From contig CP154957.1 in the NCBI GenBank assembly GCA_039621445.1, forward strand, positions 38,472,654 through 38,536,653: a DNA stretch of 64,000 bases. The letters are read 5' to 3'. Positions 21,557 to 32,640 of the stretch are shown here, piece by piece (position 1 is the first letter of the stretch; each line of letters begins with the position of its first letter). The notes beneath the pieces were generated by a model that saw only the letters and a program-made list of their open reading frames with translations, did no database searches and was not told the origin of the DNA. This stretch comes from Euglena gracilis. Its lineage: Eukaryota; Euglenida; Euglenophyceae; Euglenales. The translations under genes and the position numbers were made by a program.

Positions 21557-22251
21557 TGTGTGTTTGCGAAGGAGAAGCCTCCTGCGACGGAATACCAGAG
21601 TGCCATTCAGTGTTTTTTCGATAAGAGAAAAACTGTAAATTCGTTGAAAGTCCAGTCTCGGGTAGAATAAAAATCAGAATGGCGAGCCTTCTGGTTTGCG
21701 GGATTCGAGATTTAGAGGGGGGGGTCAGCGTTAACCGCAGGAAGTGGAGGGACTTCATTGCAAAAGAGGGGAGAGGTACCGTTGGGAGTGCTGCGGAGTT
21801 GCTCTCCAGGTGGGTGCCCAAGGGGCCGTGACTCGCCCGCCTGGATCTAGCTGTGGGGGAGCCTTCTAATGGGTCCTTCTAATTTTTTTGGGGGAAATTG
21901 GGAAGATCCGGCGCGTTTGAGATTGGTTTCCTCTGAATTTCCTCTTTTCTAAGGGGGAAATTGTTTATTTGACCAACGTTTTTGTGACCTCCCCGTCATC
22001 AGCCCTCCAAGCCACCCTTAAATTGTAGCATCATGGTGCACAGTTGATCATAATTGCAGGGTTTTTTATAGGCTCTATTCAAGCTGTCCTCGTTTTTTTT
22101 TTGTCCCTAAATAATGCCTTCTCTTCAACCCTCTTCCGAACGAGGGCTTTTCAAGACCAAAATATTGGTCCGGTTGGAGGTCATCAGTGGATGGGCAGGA
22201 CTATGCAGTACATTTGAGGACCAGCACCAATCCTCCCTGAGCAAACCGCTA

Positions 22252-22320
22252 ACCCCCCCCCCCCCGTAATAGAAGCAGGGGGCCGCTACAAGTGCAGGGT
22301 CCAAATAAAAGCACACCCCC
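22252..22320 (+). repeat. Dispersed repeat, also at 54066-54130
   Basis: A C run followed by TAATAG, then GGGCCGCTACAAG and GTCCAAATAAAA, occurs here and in the same orientation at 54.07 kb. No ends or coding sequence are visible. Confidence 0.6.
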
Positions 22321-22407
22321 TGTTTTGATGGGATTTCTGAAGGAAATCAAAAAAATCGCGCGGGGAGGGTCCAGAGAGAAGCACACCCGTGCCTCTGTGA
22401 GGGGGTC

Positions 22408-23845
22408 GCTGAGCTCTTATCTCTTTAGAGTAAGAGCGAAGCTTACCACTGGGGAAAAGGGGGGGTCGGAACCCCCCCGCCCCCCCCCCCTCTGGGTAGA
22501 CCGTGAAAACCGCGGATTATCACCATGACCCCGGCCCGGTTCCCGGATTCTCGAAATCCAGTCGCGAGCAACTGGATCTCTAGTTTCCGAATCACCTCCG
22601 TTTGACCCCCAACTCCCCGCCAGGCCCAAGTTATTCACGCGCGAAGGGGTCTAAACTGGGTAGGATTGGCCTCCCCCACCACTCTTCCGACTCTGCCATT
22701 TCGCCGGGGTGAGATTTTCGGTCAAAAAATCGACTATATCGAGAATATCTCGAGAAAAATCTCGAGAAAATATCTCGAGAAAACATACATTATTTCCGGA
22801 AGTGTCGGTCAGACGCCCAAAACGGGCATTTTGGGTGTTTTTTGGGGGCATTTTTTGCTCAAAAAATCAAATTTTTCAAAATATCTCGACAATGAAGCAA
22901 AATCAAAGAAAATGTCCGGAGAGCAAAAATGAAGCCCTTGGAATACCTTATCCAACCACGGTTTTATTTTCCCCCCAACTCTTTGTGTAGCCCGAGTTAT
23001 GTTCATTTTTCGGCCAATTTTGGCCCATTTCTGGGGCCATTTTGGGCCATTTTCGGGCTTGCGCCCTAGCCGTTTTCGGCCCTGTTTTTGGGGCAAAAAA
23101 TCAGTTTTTCTAAAGTTTCTCAAAAATGGTGGGGAATCAAAGGAAATGTCCGGAGACCCAAAGTGAGCCCCTTAAAATGCGTTATCTAACTGTATTTTGA
23201 TTTCCCCGCAACTCCCCGCCTTGCCCGAGTTACGGCCATTTTTCGGCCAATTTGTACAGTTTTGGCCTGTTTTGATTTGCCGTTTTCGGCCATTTTGGGT
23301 CAAAAATGTCGGGAAAAAATCGGAAAATTATGTTTGCTCGAAACGATGTTTTTTTTTGGCCTCCTGGACCCGGAAAAACTGTTTTTGCGCCGAAAATGAG
23401 CGTTTTTCGACCCGCCAGCGCCCTGTTTTGGGCTGCCAACCCATTGATTTTGGGTCAAAGCCGGGTCAAAAAAGTCGGAAAAAGCGAAATTTTTTTGTCC
23501 GAAACGATGTTTTTTGGCCTCCCGGATCCGGACAAACTGTTTTCGAGCCGAAAACCAGCGTTTTTCGCCCCGCCAGCGCCCTGTTTTTTTTTTGTCCCGA
23601 AACCTATGGAGTTCGGGTGCAAAACGGGTCAAAAAAGTCGAAAAAAGACCAATAAAACAGGTGTGGGGTGTATGGGGAGGGTCAACATTTCATTAGCATT
23701 TTAGAAATTGCTGTAAAATCACTGAAAGTTAATGTAATTTGCAAGACTGTAATTTCGTGTGATTTACAATTTACAAATTGCACGAAATTTGCAATGTTAG
23801 TCTTTTCGGCCTTCCATTACATGCATGTCCCATTAAGAGCTCAGC
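22408..23845 (+). repeat. Long dispersed repeat 'E', copy 1, with inverted GCTGAGCTCTTA ends
   Basis: It begins GCTGAGCTCTTA (22408-22419) and ends with the exact inverse TAAGAGCTCAGC (23834-23845). The interior shares long blocks with 24424-25350, for example 'GGATTATCACCATGA', 'TAGTTTCCGAATCACCT' and 'TTATTCACGCGCGAAGGGGT'. Near the right half a unit containing 'CGAAACGATGTTTTTTGGCC' repeats in tandem. It has no coding capacity. Confidence 0.65.
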
Positions 23846-24036
23846 ACTATTCAAAACCTGGTAAGGGGGGGGCAAGGGGGGGTTAGGGGGGGCAAGGGGG
23901 GGGGGGGGGGGGGGAAGGGGGGGGGGGTGAGGGGGGGTAAGGGGGTCGGGGTGTGGGGGGAAAGAGGGGTGGTAAGGGAGAGGAACAGATGTCGTAGTTG
24001 ATCTGGATGCAGATTTGCAGTCCTCAAAAGTGGCCC

Positions 24037-24390
24037 TTTTTTTTGACCCACGGAAAGGATATTGTTATTTGGGTTCCTGGGGGGGTTCGGGGGGGGGGGC
24101 GGAGCCGCCCCCGCCACTGCGAACGGTTGAGCACGAACGGAATTTGTCATGCCAAATATTGCAAAGCCGTGTTACTGCACGTATATTCTACGGAAAAAGA
24201 AATTTGCCATGCCAAACATTGGAGATACAGTTAATTCGCAAAATCAGTTTGACCCACGGAAAGCATATTGTTATTTGGGTTCCTGGGGGGGGGGGTGTTC
24301 GGGGGGGTGGGGGGGGGGCGGAGCCCCCCCCCCCCCCCGCCACTGCGAACAGTTGAGCACGAAAGGAATTTTTCATGCCAAATATTGCAG
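24037..24390 (+). repeat. Two-copy tandem repeat, period about 205 bp
   Basis: Blocks starting TTTGACCCACGGAAAG and ending 'ATGCCAAATATTGCA' occur at about 24045-24169 and 24250-24388. Each contains a G run followed by 'GCCACTGCGAAC'. It lies between the two copies of repeat E. Confidence 0.7.
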
Positions 24391-24423
24391 TTCAGGGGGG
24401 GTAAGGGGGGGGTAGGGGGGGTC

Positions 24424-25350
24424 GCTGAGCTCTTATCCTTTTATGGGTAAGAGCGAAGCTTACCACCGGCGAAACCCCCTCCCTCAACCCCCCCCCCCCC
24501 CCCCCCCCGGGTCGGGGCCACCAGGAGAACCGACGGATTATCACCATGATCCCGGCCCGGTTCCCGGAATTTTTTTTTCAGTCGCGAGCGACTGGATTTC
24601 TAGTTTCCGAATCACCTGGGTTTGACCCCCAACTCCCAGCCAGGCCCGAGTTATTCACGCGCGAAGGGGTCCAAACTGGGTAGGATCGGCCCGCCCCCCC
24701 TGGATAAGCCCCCCCCCCTTTGGACTCTGCCATTTCGGCCAAAAAATGTCAATTTTCAAAATATCTCCAAAATGAAAGGAAATGTCAAAATGTCAAAGGA
24801 AATGTCCGGAGACCTAATTTGAAGCCCTTGGAACGCCCCATCCACCGGTATTTTGATTTCCACGCAACTCCCCGCCTAGCCCGAGATACGGCCGTTTTCG
24901 GCGCAGATGGCCGTTTTGTACATTTTTCCCTCTGTTCGACTTAGCCGTTTTCGGCCAAAAAAAGTCGAAAAAAATCGCAAATTTTTTTTTTGCCCGAAAC
25001 GATGTTTTTTGGCCTCCCGGACCCAGAAAAACTGTTTTTGAGCCGAAAACGAGCGTTTTTCGACCCGCCAGCGCCCCGTTTTGGACCGCCGACCCATTGA
25101 TTTTGGGTCAAAACCGGGTCGAAAAAGTCGAAAAAAATCGAAAAAAATTTTTTTGCCCGAAACGATGTTTTTTGGGCCTCCCGGACCCGGAAATACTGTT
25201 TTCGAGCCGAAAATGAGCGTTTTGCGACCCACCGGCGCCCTGTTTCTGGCACAAAACCCATGGATTTCAGGCAAAAGAGCTCCATGGAGTGGGCCGGTAT
25301 GTATGGAGGGGTCAATGAAGGGGTGGGTGCGCATTTATTAAGAGCTCAGC
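24424..25350 (+). repeat. Long dispersed repeat 'E', copy 2
   Basis: It has the same inverted ends GCTGAGCTCTTA (24424-24435) and TAAGAGCTCAGC (25339-25350) and the same internal blocks as copy 1, but is 0.5 kb shorter. The sequence just outside the right end (ACTATTCAAAACCTGGTAAG) is also shared, so the repeat extends beyond the inverted ends. A third left end lies at 63329-63340. Confidence 0.65.
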
Positions 25351-25970
25351 ACTATTCAAAACCTGGTAAGGGGGGGTAAGGGGTAAGGGGGGGTAAGGGG
25401 GGGTAAGGGGTCCCCACTTCGTGCCATGTCTCTTGGGTGCATATTTGATGTTGAACATTGGGGGAATTTGCATGCATGCATTTCCATGCCTGTGTGCGTG
25501 CGTGCGTCGCGCGTGTGGGTGGGTGGGTGGGTGGGTTGCTGCGTGCGTCCGTGTTGTGTGTGGTGTGTGGGTGGGTGTTGTGTGTGTTTGTGAACGGATT
25601 TCTCTGAATTTCCGTAGAACTAACCCAGCTCCTCATTTGTGTTTATTTCATTCGGCAGACGAAACTGCTCGAGTTATTGTGTCAGAGCACCAATAATTCA
25701 GGTTTTTGTGGTGCTTGCAACCCGAAAATGCGAAAGGCAGACTCTAATTTCTGGAGGATGCGTGAATAATTCGTCATATATGCTATTGGTTGGAAAATTG
25801 GTTTCTTTCGCCCTCCTCCCCAAAGGAAAAGGCATACCACGTGGCTTTTTTCTGGACGTATTCCAGTTTTTGCCGTTTTTTTTTTATAGAATCAATCAAA
25901 ATGGATTCAGGTGAAGAGGGAGGAGCAGGCGTCAACAGGCTGATGGGTCATTGGAGAAACGTTCGGCGTA
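25351..25970. other. No gene seen
   Basis: This holds a GGGGTAAG-type minisatellite (25370-25410), a GT/GTGC-rich tract (25490-25590) and non-repetitive sequence up to the DIRS element. Confidence 0.4.
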
Positions 25971-26328
25971 GGACCATTCGGGCTCCGCACTGCGAGATGG
26001 TGAGGTCCTGCTTTCCTTGCCGGCTGTTCTGTTCTGGTGTGTTTGTGCGTGCGCGGGGGGTGCTTCTTACTGCTTTTTGTTGCCGGAGTTGGCTGATTCC
26101 TAATTCTGCCCTTCGACCTCAAGGAGAAAGAATTTTACTGCTACGAGTTCACTTGGAAAATATTTACAAGGAGCATTACATTCACCGAAGAACGGCGAAT
26201 TATCAACCGGTGGATCAAAAGTTTTTGCTGACCTTCGACTTCCAGGAGGAAGAATTCAACTCTTCGAGTTCAACTGGAATTATCCCAGAAATATTTCAAT
26301 TAAGAAGACAGCATCACACTGGACTTCC

Positions 26329-29255
26329 ATGAAGAATCATCTGCAAAGAAATTCAAACTGCCAAGAAGAACTCCAACGAACTTCCAAGAAAACAGCTGGG
26401 GAAGGTGGACACACAGCAGCAGCTGCAGAAGGTGATGAGGCGGCAGCAGCACGTCAGTCCGTGGCCATCGCAACCCCCCCACCCCCCAGCAATTCAAAGT
26501 TTTCAGGGTCCCCCACTCAAAATGATGGCCATGGACCATGGACAGCAGTGGTCAGGAAGAGAAGACAGAGGGGGGACAGAGGGGGACTACCATCACAGGT
26601 CCAACAGACTCCACCCCTTTTTCCCAATTCCTCCCCCTCCAGGGGAAAAAGCAAAGGCTATGGCAGCCTCTCTGGAGATATCAGAAATCCAAAGGATTCA
26701 AATCAAACTCAAGGCTATGGCAGCCATCATTTAACAGGGCCTGGGGCCCAGAATCAAGGCTATGGCAGCCAGCATTCAAGAGGGCAGTGGGCCCAGTTGC
26801 AAGGCTATGGCAGCCTGTATCCCAACCTGGGAAGATCCCACTGGGGGAAGGTATGTCCAACTTACCCCACAGCTCCCTCAATCAAAAACCCCTCAGGAGC
26901 TGCCCATCCAAGCAAGCAGCCCCCCCTTCAGGGGCAGGCCAATGGAGGCCATTATATCCAAGAGGCCAATGGAGGCCAGAGGGAAAATATCAAGGCCAAT
27001 GGAGGCCATTTCAATCAAAATCAGGTGGCCATGGGAGGCCAATGCATTCAAGACCACAGCCCTTGGGGGGGAGGCCCAAGATTGGCTACACCAGGGCCCC
27101 CCCAGAAGATAATCAGCCCACACCCCCCAGCTGTATATGTACCTCCCCACTGCAGAAACAGACCTTCCCCCATCTTTCAAAAACAGGGGGAAAGCCTGTC
27201 TTTGAGCAGCCCTATGGCAGGGCCAGAGGTGACCCCAGTGATGGGGCAGCCAGAGAGGACCCCAGTGATGGGGCAGCCAGGGGGAAGGACCCCAGTGATG
27301 GGGCCTGTGGAATCCCCAGACACATTACATCCAGGGGTGCCCCCTTACAAAGCCCTGCAGGCCAGTATCCCCCATTGGGAAAAGGCAGGTGCCAGCAGAG
27401 AGGTATTAAACCTGATAAGGGAAGGGGTCATGGCAGATCTTCCCCCCCCCCCTCTAATGTCCTTAAAAGTTCCCTTCAAAGCCCCCCAGGAAGTAATGAC
27501 TGCCCAAAAAATTCTGAGAGAATACGAATGTGCAGGGGCAACCAGGCAAATCCCCCCAGAGGAGGCAAAACATTTTGTCCCTTACTTCATCATTTCCAAC
27601 AAAGAAGGGGAAAAGACCAAGGAAAGACTAATTTCAGATTGTCGACAGTTAAATCACTATTTCACCCCCCAGAAGTTCAGACTGGAACACATGGGAAACA
27701 TTTTCCCATATCTCAGAAAGGGTTGGTTCTGTGGAAAAATAAATCTGAAAGATGCTTATTCCATTTAAAGCTGCACAGCAGCCTGGAAAAGCATGTCTGC
27801 ATGCAAGTGGGGGGGGAAACGTGGCAATTTCAAGCTGCATGCTTTGGGTTAAGCAGCCTGCCACAAAAGTTTATGACTCTCATGAGAGTCTGGGAAAGGA
27901 AATGGAGGAAGGAAGGAAAGGTAGTTTTTATCTACCTAGACGACATTTTGCTGTTAGCCCCCAGCAAAAAGACAGCAGCCCAGCATTTGGCAGAAATGAA
28001 AAAAGATCTTTTACTGGCAGGTTTCAGAATAAACCTCCCCAAATCATGTCTGGAACCAACACAAGAAAAAAAGCATTTGGGCCAGTGGATCAATTTGAAA
28101 AAAGGCCAGCTGGAAATTCCACAGGAAAAATTAAAATCCCTAAGAAAGGAATTAGGAAAGGTGCTGACAGCACAAAAAATGAGCTGCAGAAAACTCAGCT
28201 CTATTGTAGGGCAAGTCAGAAGCTATTTAGTTTCAATGCCTTTTCTCAGAATTCTGACAGATCAACTTTGCAAAATGGTGGATTTGCACACAAAGTGGGG
28301 TTGGGACCACACCCTGACCATTCCCCAGGGGGTCAAAGATCAAATTGTGGAGTTAAAAACGTTTTTGCAGCCAGGTGTGGGCAGAGCCTTTCAATCCCAG
28401 GCCTCTCAGGAACTGTTCTCAGACAGCAGCACCTGGAAAATGGGGGGGGCTGGACAAAAAGTCTGGTCAAAAGGTCCAGGATTTCTGGAGGGACCTGCAT
28501 GTCCTTCACATCAATCAAAAAGAATTGATGTCTGCGGTGGAAACTGTAAAGGCTTTGGCAAAACCAAAACAAACCATTGTTCTTCATGTGGACAGCCAGG
28601 TGGCAGTCAGTTATTTGACAAAATGGGGAGGCAAAAAGCCATATTTAAATTCCATCCTAAAACCCCTTCTGTACCATTGCCAAGAAAGCAAATCAACTTG
28701 CAGGTGGTTTGGGTTCCCACAAAAGAACAATTGGCAGACTCCCTGACCAGGGAGCAAAAAGATCCAGGGGATTATACCCTGAATCTGACCATTTTTCACC
28801 AGATTCTGAAGTTTTTCAAAAACCACATCACCCCAGAGGTGGACATGTTTTGCACACCCAGCAACAAAAAATTCCCCAAGTTCATTTGTCGATACCCCCA
28901 CCAAGGGGCTTTGTTGGTGGATGCTCTGAAGGCAGATTTAAGGGGTCTCCCCCCAGTTTATGCCAACCCTCCCTGGAGCATCATTCCCCAATGCGTTCAG
29001 AGATTAATGTTAAACCCAGACCTAATTTGTCTGTTGATTGTACCCCACTGGGCTTCGACATCATGGTGGCGCCAATTAATGTCAATCAGGCAGCCAGGCA
29101 GCAAGGTTTTGCTAGTACCCCCCCAGTGGGGTCTGTTCACCAACTGCTGGGGGGAGGAGATGCCCCCCCCAAGGTGGAATTTGGCCTGCTTGATTGTGTC
29201 AGGCAAATATTACAATCCCAGGAAGTTTCGATGTCCAGTATCGACACTTACATAA
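26329..29255 (+). pseudogene. DIRS copy 1 Gag-reverse transcriptase-RNase H, frameshifted
   Basis: The frame starting at 26329 gives a low-complexity Gag-like region with repeated 'QGYGS' and 'NGGH' motifs. It then runs into RT blocks ('FIISNKEGEKTKERLISDCR', 'GKINLKDAY'). One base appears lost near 27765, and RT continues in another frame with the catalytic 'FIYLDDILLLAP' (about 27930). RNase H ('DFWRDLHVLHINQKELMSAV') is in a third frame after a G run near 28445. From about 28690 the frame returns, ending with 'KEQLADSLTREQ', 'VDMFCTPSNKKFPKF' and 'YANPPWSIIP'. The last block is the conserved segment that follows RNase H in DIRS-like elements. Confidence 0.8.
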
Positions 29256-30225
29256 AAAATCTGGGAAATGTCAAAAGATATGACTCAGCCTTCAGGGCAT
29301 TGGTGGGTCAATTATTGCACAAAGGGGTGCCTCTGCAGCAGTGCACAGTCCCCAAGATGGCTGAAGCCATCCTTGATCTTGCTGTTCATAGCATCAATAC
29401 TGCACGAAATGCATATGCAGCAGCCTTACTACTCCCAGGGTTTGGGTCTTTGAGATTTTCACCCCTTCTGGCTCCATTGAAAAGGAAGTGGAATGCCAAT
29501 GTCTGCAAGTATGCCCACTTTTGGGACCCCACTGATTTCCTAGAAAACATCATGAGGAATTCCACACCCCTCTCAGACCTATCTGTGAAAGAGCTCAGAA
29601 ACAGACTCATCATCTGTTGGAGGCTTTTGGCCCTCCACAGGGGGGTTGATTTAGCCAGGACACAGCGAAAAATCAGTTTCGTGGGAGAAAAAATTTTCAT
29701 TTTATTGCAAAGGAAAGGGTGGCAATTCCCAAAATGGGAAGAGATTTTGAATTTGCCACACACCCCCCTCATAAGCCCATGGCATTTATTGAAAGAGTAT
29801 GTGGAAAGGACAGCCCACATGGTTGGGCACAAAAATAATTTGTTGTGGTCTTTGGATGGTAAAAGACCTTTGACATCAGAAAGGGTGAATTCCCTAACGA
29901 AAGAAATTCTGCAGGAGGGGGGGGGTGGACACCACCCACTGGAAACCCCACAGCACCAGAGGGGCTGGGGTCTTATGGTGGAAAAATGCTGGTTTGCAAG
30001 TGGAAGAAGTCCAGCAGCTGGGTCAGTGGAAAAATTTTGGTGCCTTCCAAGCTCATTATTTGAGGCTGGGAGTCGTGTCAAAAATTCAAAATATTATGGC
30101 CCAAAGGGGGGTGCACAGTACCTCACCATCTCGCAGTGCGGAGCCCGAATGGTCTCGGACTCCCACGACACAGGAAGGGGGAGGAAGGGACCAAGAGGGC
30201 GAAGCACAAGAAGATGGTGAGCCCA
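29231..30225 (+). pseudogene. DIRS copy 1 tyrosine recombinase, one frameshift
   Basis: It begins at ATG 29231, overlapping the end of the RT frame by about 25 bases, as is usual in DIRS elements. The N-terminal core-binding part ('IDTYIKNLGNVKRYDSAFRA') leads to the first catalytic Arg in 'LLALHRGVDLA'. After a frame change at the G run near 29918, the HxxR box 'HSTRGAG' and the C-terminal 'LGQWKNFGAFQAHYLRLG' with the presumed nucleophile Tyr follow. The conserved R, H-R and Y set is complete across the two frames. Confidence 0.75.
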
Positions 30226-30599
30226 ACCCTCCCACCCAAAAAATCAGCAGAAAAACATCCCAACCAGAAAAGGGACCCCCAACCAAGCAGCCCCTACCAC
30301 CCACCCAGAAACACAGAAAGAGACCACCATCCCCATCAGGGGGGGGGGCCCCACCAAGCGACCATGGGAGAGGGGGGGGGGGCGGGGCCACGGCGTTTCA
30401 GCTTCGCCAAGGTGTCGGAGGAGGCCTCATCATCGCCAACTCCGGCAACAAAGGCGCAGTAAGAAGCACCCCCCGCGCACGCACAAACACACCAGAACAG
30501 AACAGCCGGCAAGGAAAGCAGGACCTCACCATCTTCTTGTGCTTCGCCCTCTTGGTCCCTTCCTCCCCCTTCCTGTGTCGTGGGAGTCCGAGACCAACA

Positions 30600-30703
30600 C
30601 CACCTTGCCATTGTGAGGCCATATGCCTTCTTTCGCCGGCGGTGTTGTTTGGATTTTTTTTTGGTCTGCCCAGTGCCTTTTTCGCCGGAGCTGGCTGGGA
30701 CCA
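30600..30703 (+). repeat. Remnant DIRS terminal repeat
   Basis: The sequence GAGGCCATATGCC...GGAGCTGGCTG resembles the terminal repeats of copies 1-3 and begins immediately after copy 1. No internal region follows it. Confidence 0.6.
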
Positions 30704-30861
30704 CTCGGGCTCTGGTTCCGGCAGATTGTTAGTGTTTGTGTGTTCCCCCCCTCGGGTATTTCAAACCGCTTTTTGTTGCTTGGCACCTCCGTTTCCGCAC
30801 ATCCCCCAAACGCCAATCGCCGCGTCTCGAGGTTCTGCGGCCTCGGCGGGGAACGCCCCGG

Positions 30862-31474
30862 GCACCTCGGGCTCCGAACTCTGCCCTTGCGAGGCCATGC
30901 CTTGCTCGCCGGCGGTCTGCTGTTTGGATTTCGACGCGCTGCATTGGGGCTCCCTGCTTGGTGCCTTTTTTTTTGCCAGAGCTGGCTGCTTCCTAAACCG
31001 GCCTTCGACACCCAGAGGGCAGGAAAGAGCACCGCAACTGAAGCTTTCGAAGACAACAAACAAGGCCCAATCAAATTCCAGAAGGAGCAGAACCAGCTGA
31101 ATATAAAAATTCAAAGTCAAGCTCAAATATTCGCCAATTGACTTCCCGAAAATATGAATTGGGGAAGGAATTGGTGTTACGACTGGAAGCCGCTGTGGCT
31201 GCGAAAACACCGTTGCAAGCTGTGGCCGCCCCTTCCCCAACCCTCTCAGAAATTTCAACAACAACAACCTCCCCTCCCTAGTGATGACCACAGCCCTTTG
31301 CAGACAGTGTTCAAGGAGTCCAGAAAGGGGAAACGAGGCCCAGGCCAAGGACAGGCCGTCCAGGACCGAGTCCACTTACATTTCAAAACGCCAGCCAGGA
31401 TTTCAAGCGAAGGGACCACATGGGCAGATGGAACCAAGGCTGCCAAAATTTTCTTTTCAAAACTTCCTTTCCAC
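30862..31474 (+). mobile_element. DIRS copy 4, left part, interrupted by copy 2
   Basis: The outer end GCACCTCGGGCTCCG and the terminal repeat (about 30890-30989) are followed by a Gag-like region with charged Gln/Lys-rich sequence ('EGTTWADGTKAAKIFF' near 31410). It stops at the left end of copy 2, and Gag-like sequence resumes at 36152. This is consistent with copy 2 having inserted into an older copy 4. Confidence 0.55.
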
Positions 31475-31584
31475 GGACACCTCGGGCTCCGCACTTCCCC
31501 CAAGTGAGGTCATGCCTTGTTTGCCGGCTGTTTGAATGTGAATGTTTTTGGGTAGGTTAGGCCTTTCCCCTTTAGTGCCTTATT

Positions 31585-32640
31585 TTGTCGGAGTTGGCTG
31601 TTATTAATCGTCCTATGGCTGAAGTACTGGTGCAGTTTATCTCGGCGGCAGACCCTGGGGAGATACAATCACTGTACGATGGTATTTTCCTATCGAAGGG
31701 AGCTGCCGTTGCCCTTTTGGGCGCATCAAAAGAAAGTGTCACCAGCTTCGTGGCGAAGGCTCTTGGGGTACTCCCCCAATGGACTACGACACGGTGCGCG
31801 GTGGCGGTGGAACAACTGAGCGGAGAAGCGATGGTGGCGGCCTCGACCAAACCCTACAACGAAGCATGGCTCTTCTCGCTGGCCCTCGCGTGCGAAGTCG
31901 AGATGGGATCGTCGTTTGAGCTGTCAGACAAGCAGGCCTCGGTGGCCTTCAAGCTCTGTAAGGCCTGGCGCCGTGCAGCGGGGATGGAGAAGTTCCCCGC
32001 CGAAGCTGGAGAACCTGGAGGTGCTGAGATGACGTTGGACGCGGCCGGTCGCGCGGCCGGACGGACGAACGAGGACGAGGCGGAAGAAGAGGAAGAGGAA
32101 CCCCTGGAGTGGGAAGAGGCCCGCCAGAGCCTGCCGGCGGACCTGGAGAAGGTCTTGCTCCGCCAACAGGCGGGCACCTTGAATTTGGACATCCGTTCCC
32201 TCTTCGAAGGGCTGCCCAAATTCGAGGGGCTCAAAGAGCGACCAGAAGTGAACAACCACAGACAAGATGCAGGCTCCAAGGTGGACAAGCTGCTACGGAG
32301 CAGCCAACAGAGAATTTTGAATTTGCTGAGAATGTATGCGTTGATTCATGAAGGGGTACAAGCTGACAAGGTGGTGCTGAGCCAGCAGTTCTTCTACTTG
32401 TTATTGGAACTGGACAGGTGGTTGGTGGAAGAACGCAAGAAGGCAAGCCTCCCCCATTCAGTGGAACAGAAGGAGCAGAAGCTGTTCAGTACCGAGGATC
32501 TGAAGATTCAACAAGAGGTGGAGAAGATCAACAGGGCCAAAGGTGGCTTCTTCCACCCTGAAATTTTTTCCAATGCTTCCCCCTCCACCACTGGCCATTC
32601 CCAGCAGGGAATGTCATGTATTTTACTTTCCCCAGGTGGA
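31585..32640 (+). CDS. DIRS copy 2 Gag-like protein
   Basis: The intact frame from 31585 reads 'MSELAVINRPMAEVLVQFIS', then an acidic patch (EDEAEEEEEE), a helical region with 'LLRMYALIHEGVQADKVVLS', and a Gly/Lys-rich tail ('KYGKGKGGWPSFGDGHGKGG') that may bind nucleic acid. The frame stays formally open beyond, but the RT is in another frame that overlaps from about 32543. Confidence 0.65.

Larger units (their letters stand above)
25971..30596 (+). mobile_element. DIRS-type tyrosine-recombinase retrotransposon, copy 1 (structurally complete)
   Basis: Seen: the left terminal repeat core (about 25995-26093, from GATGGTGAGGTCC to GCCGGAGTTGGC) is the inverse of about 30435-30534. The internal complementary region at 30121-30221 is the inverse of the left outer end (25971-26003) joined to the inverse of the right outer end (about 30526-30596). 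Between them lie a Gag-RT frame, RNase H, a conserved domain downstream of it and a tyrosine recombinase. Known: inverted repeats plus an internal complementary region define DIRS elements, which replicate through a circular intermediate and integrate by recombinase without target duplication. The gene frames are broken at four or more points, so this copy is probably inactive. Confidence 0.85.

Noticed and set aside
25360-25412. Interstitial telomere of GGGGTAAG type
   Set aside because: Units are irregular, and similar G-run text occurs widely nearby, so it is more likely ordinary G-rich repeat.
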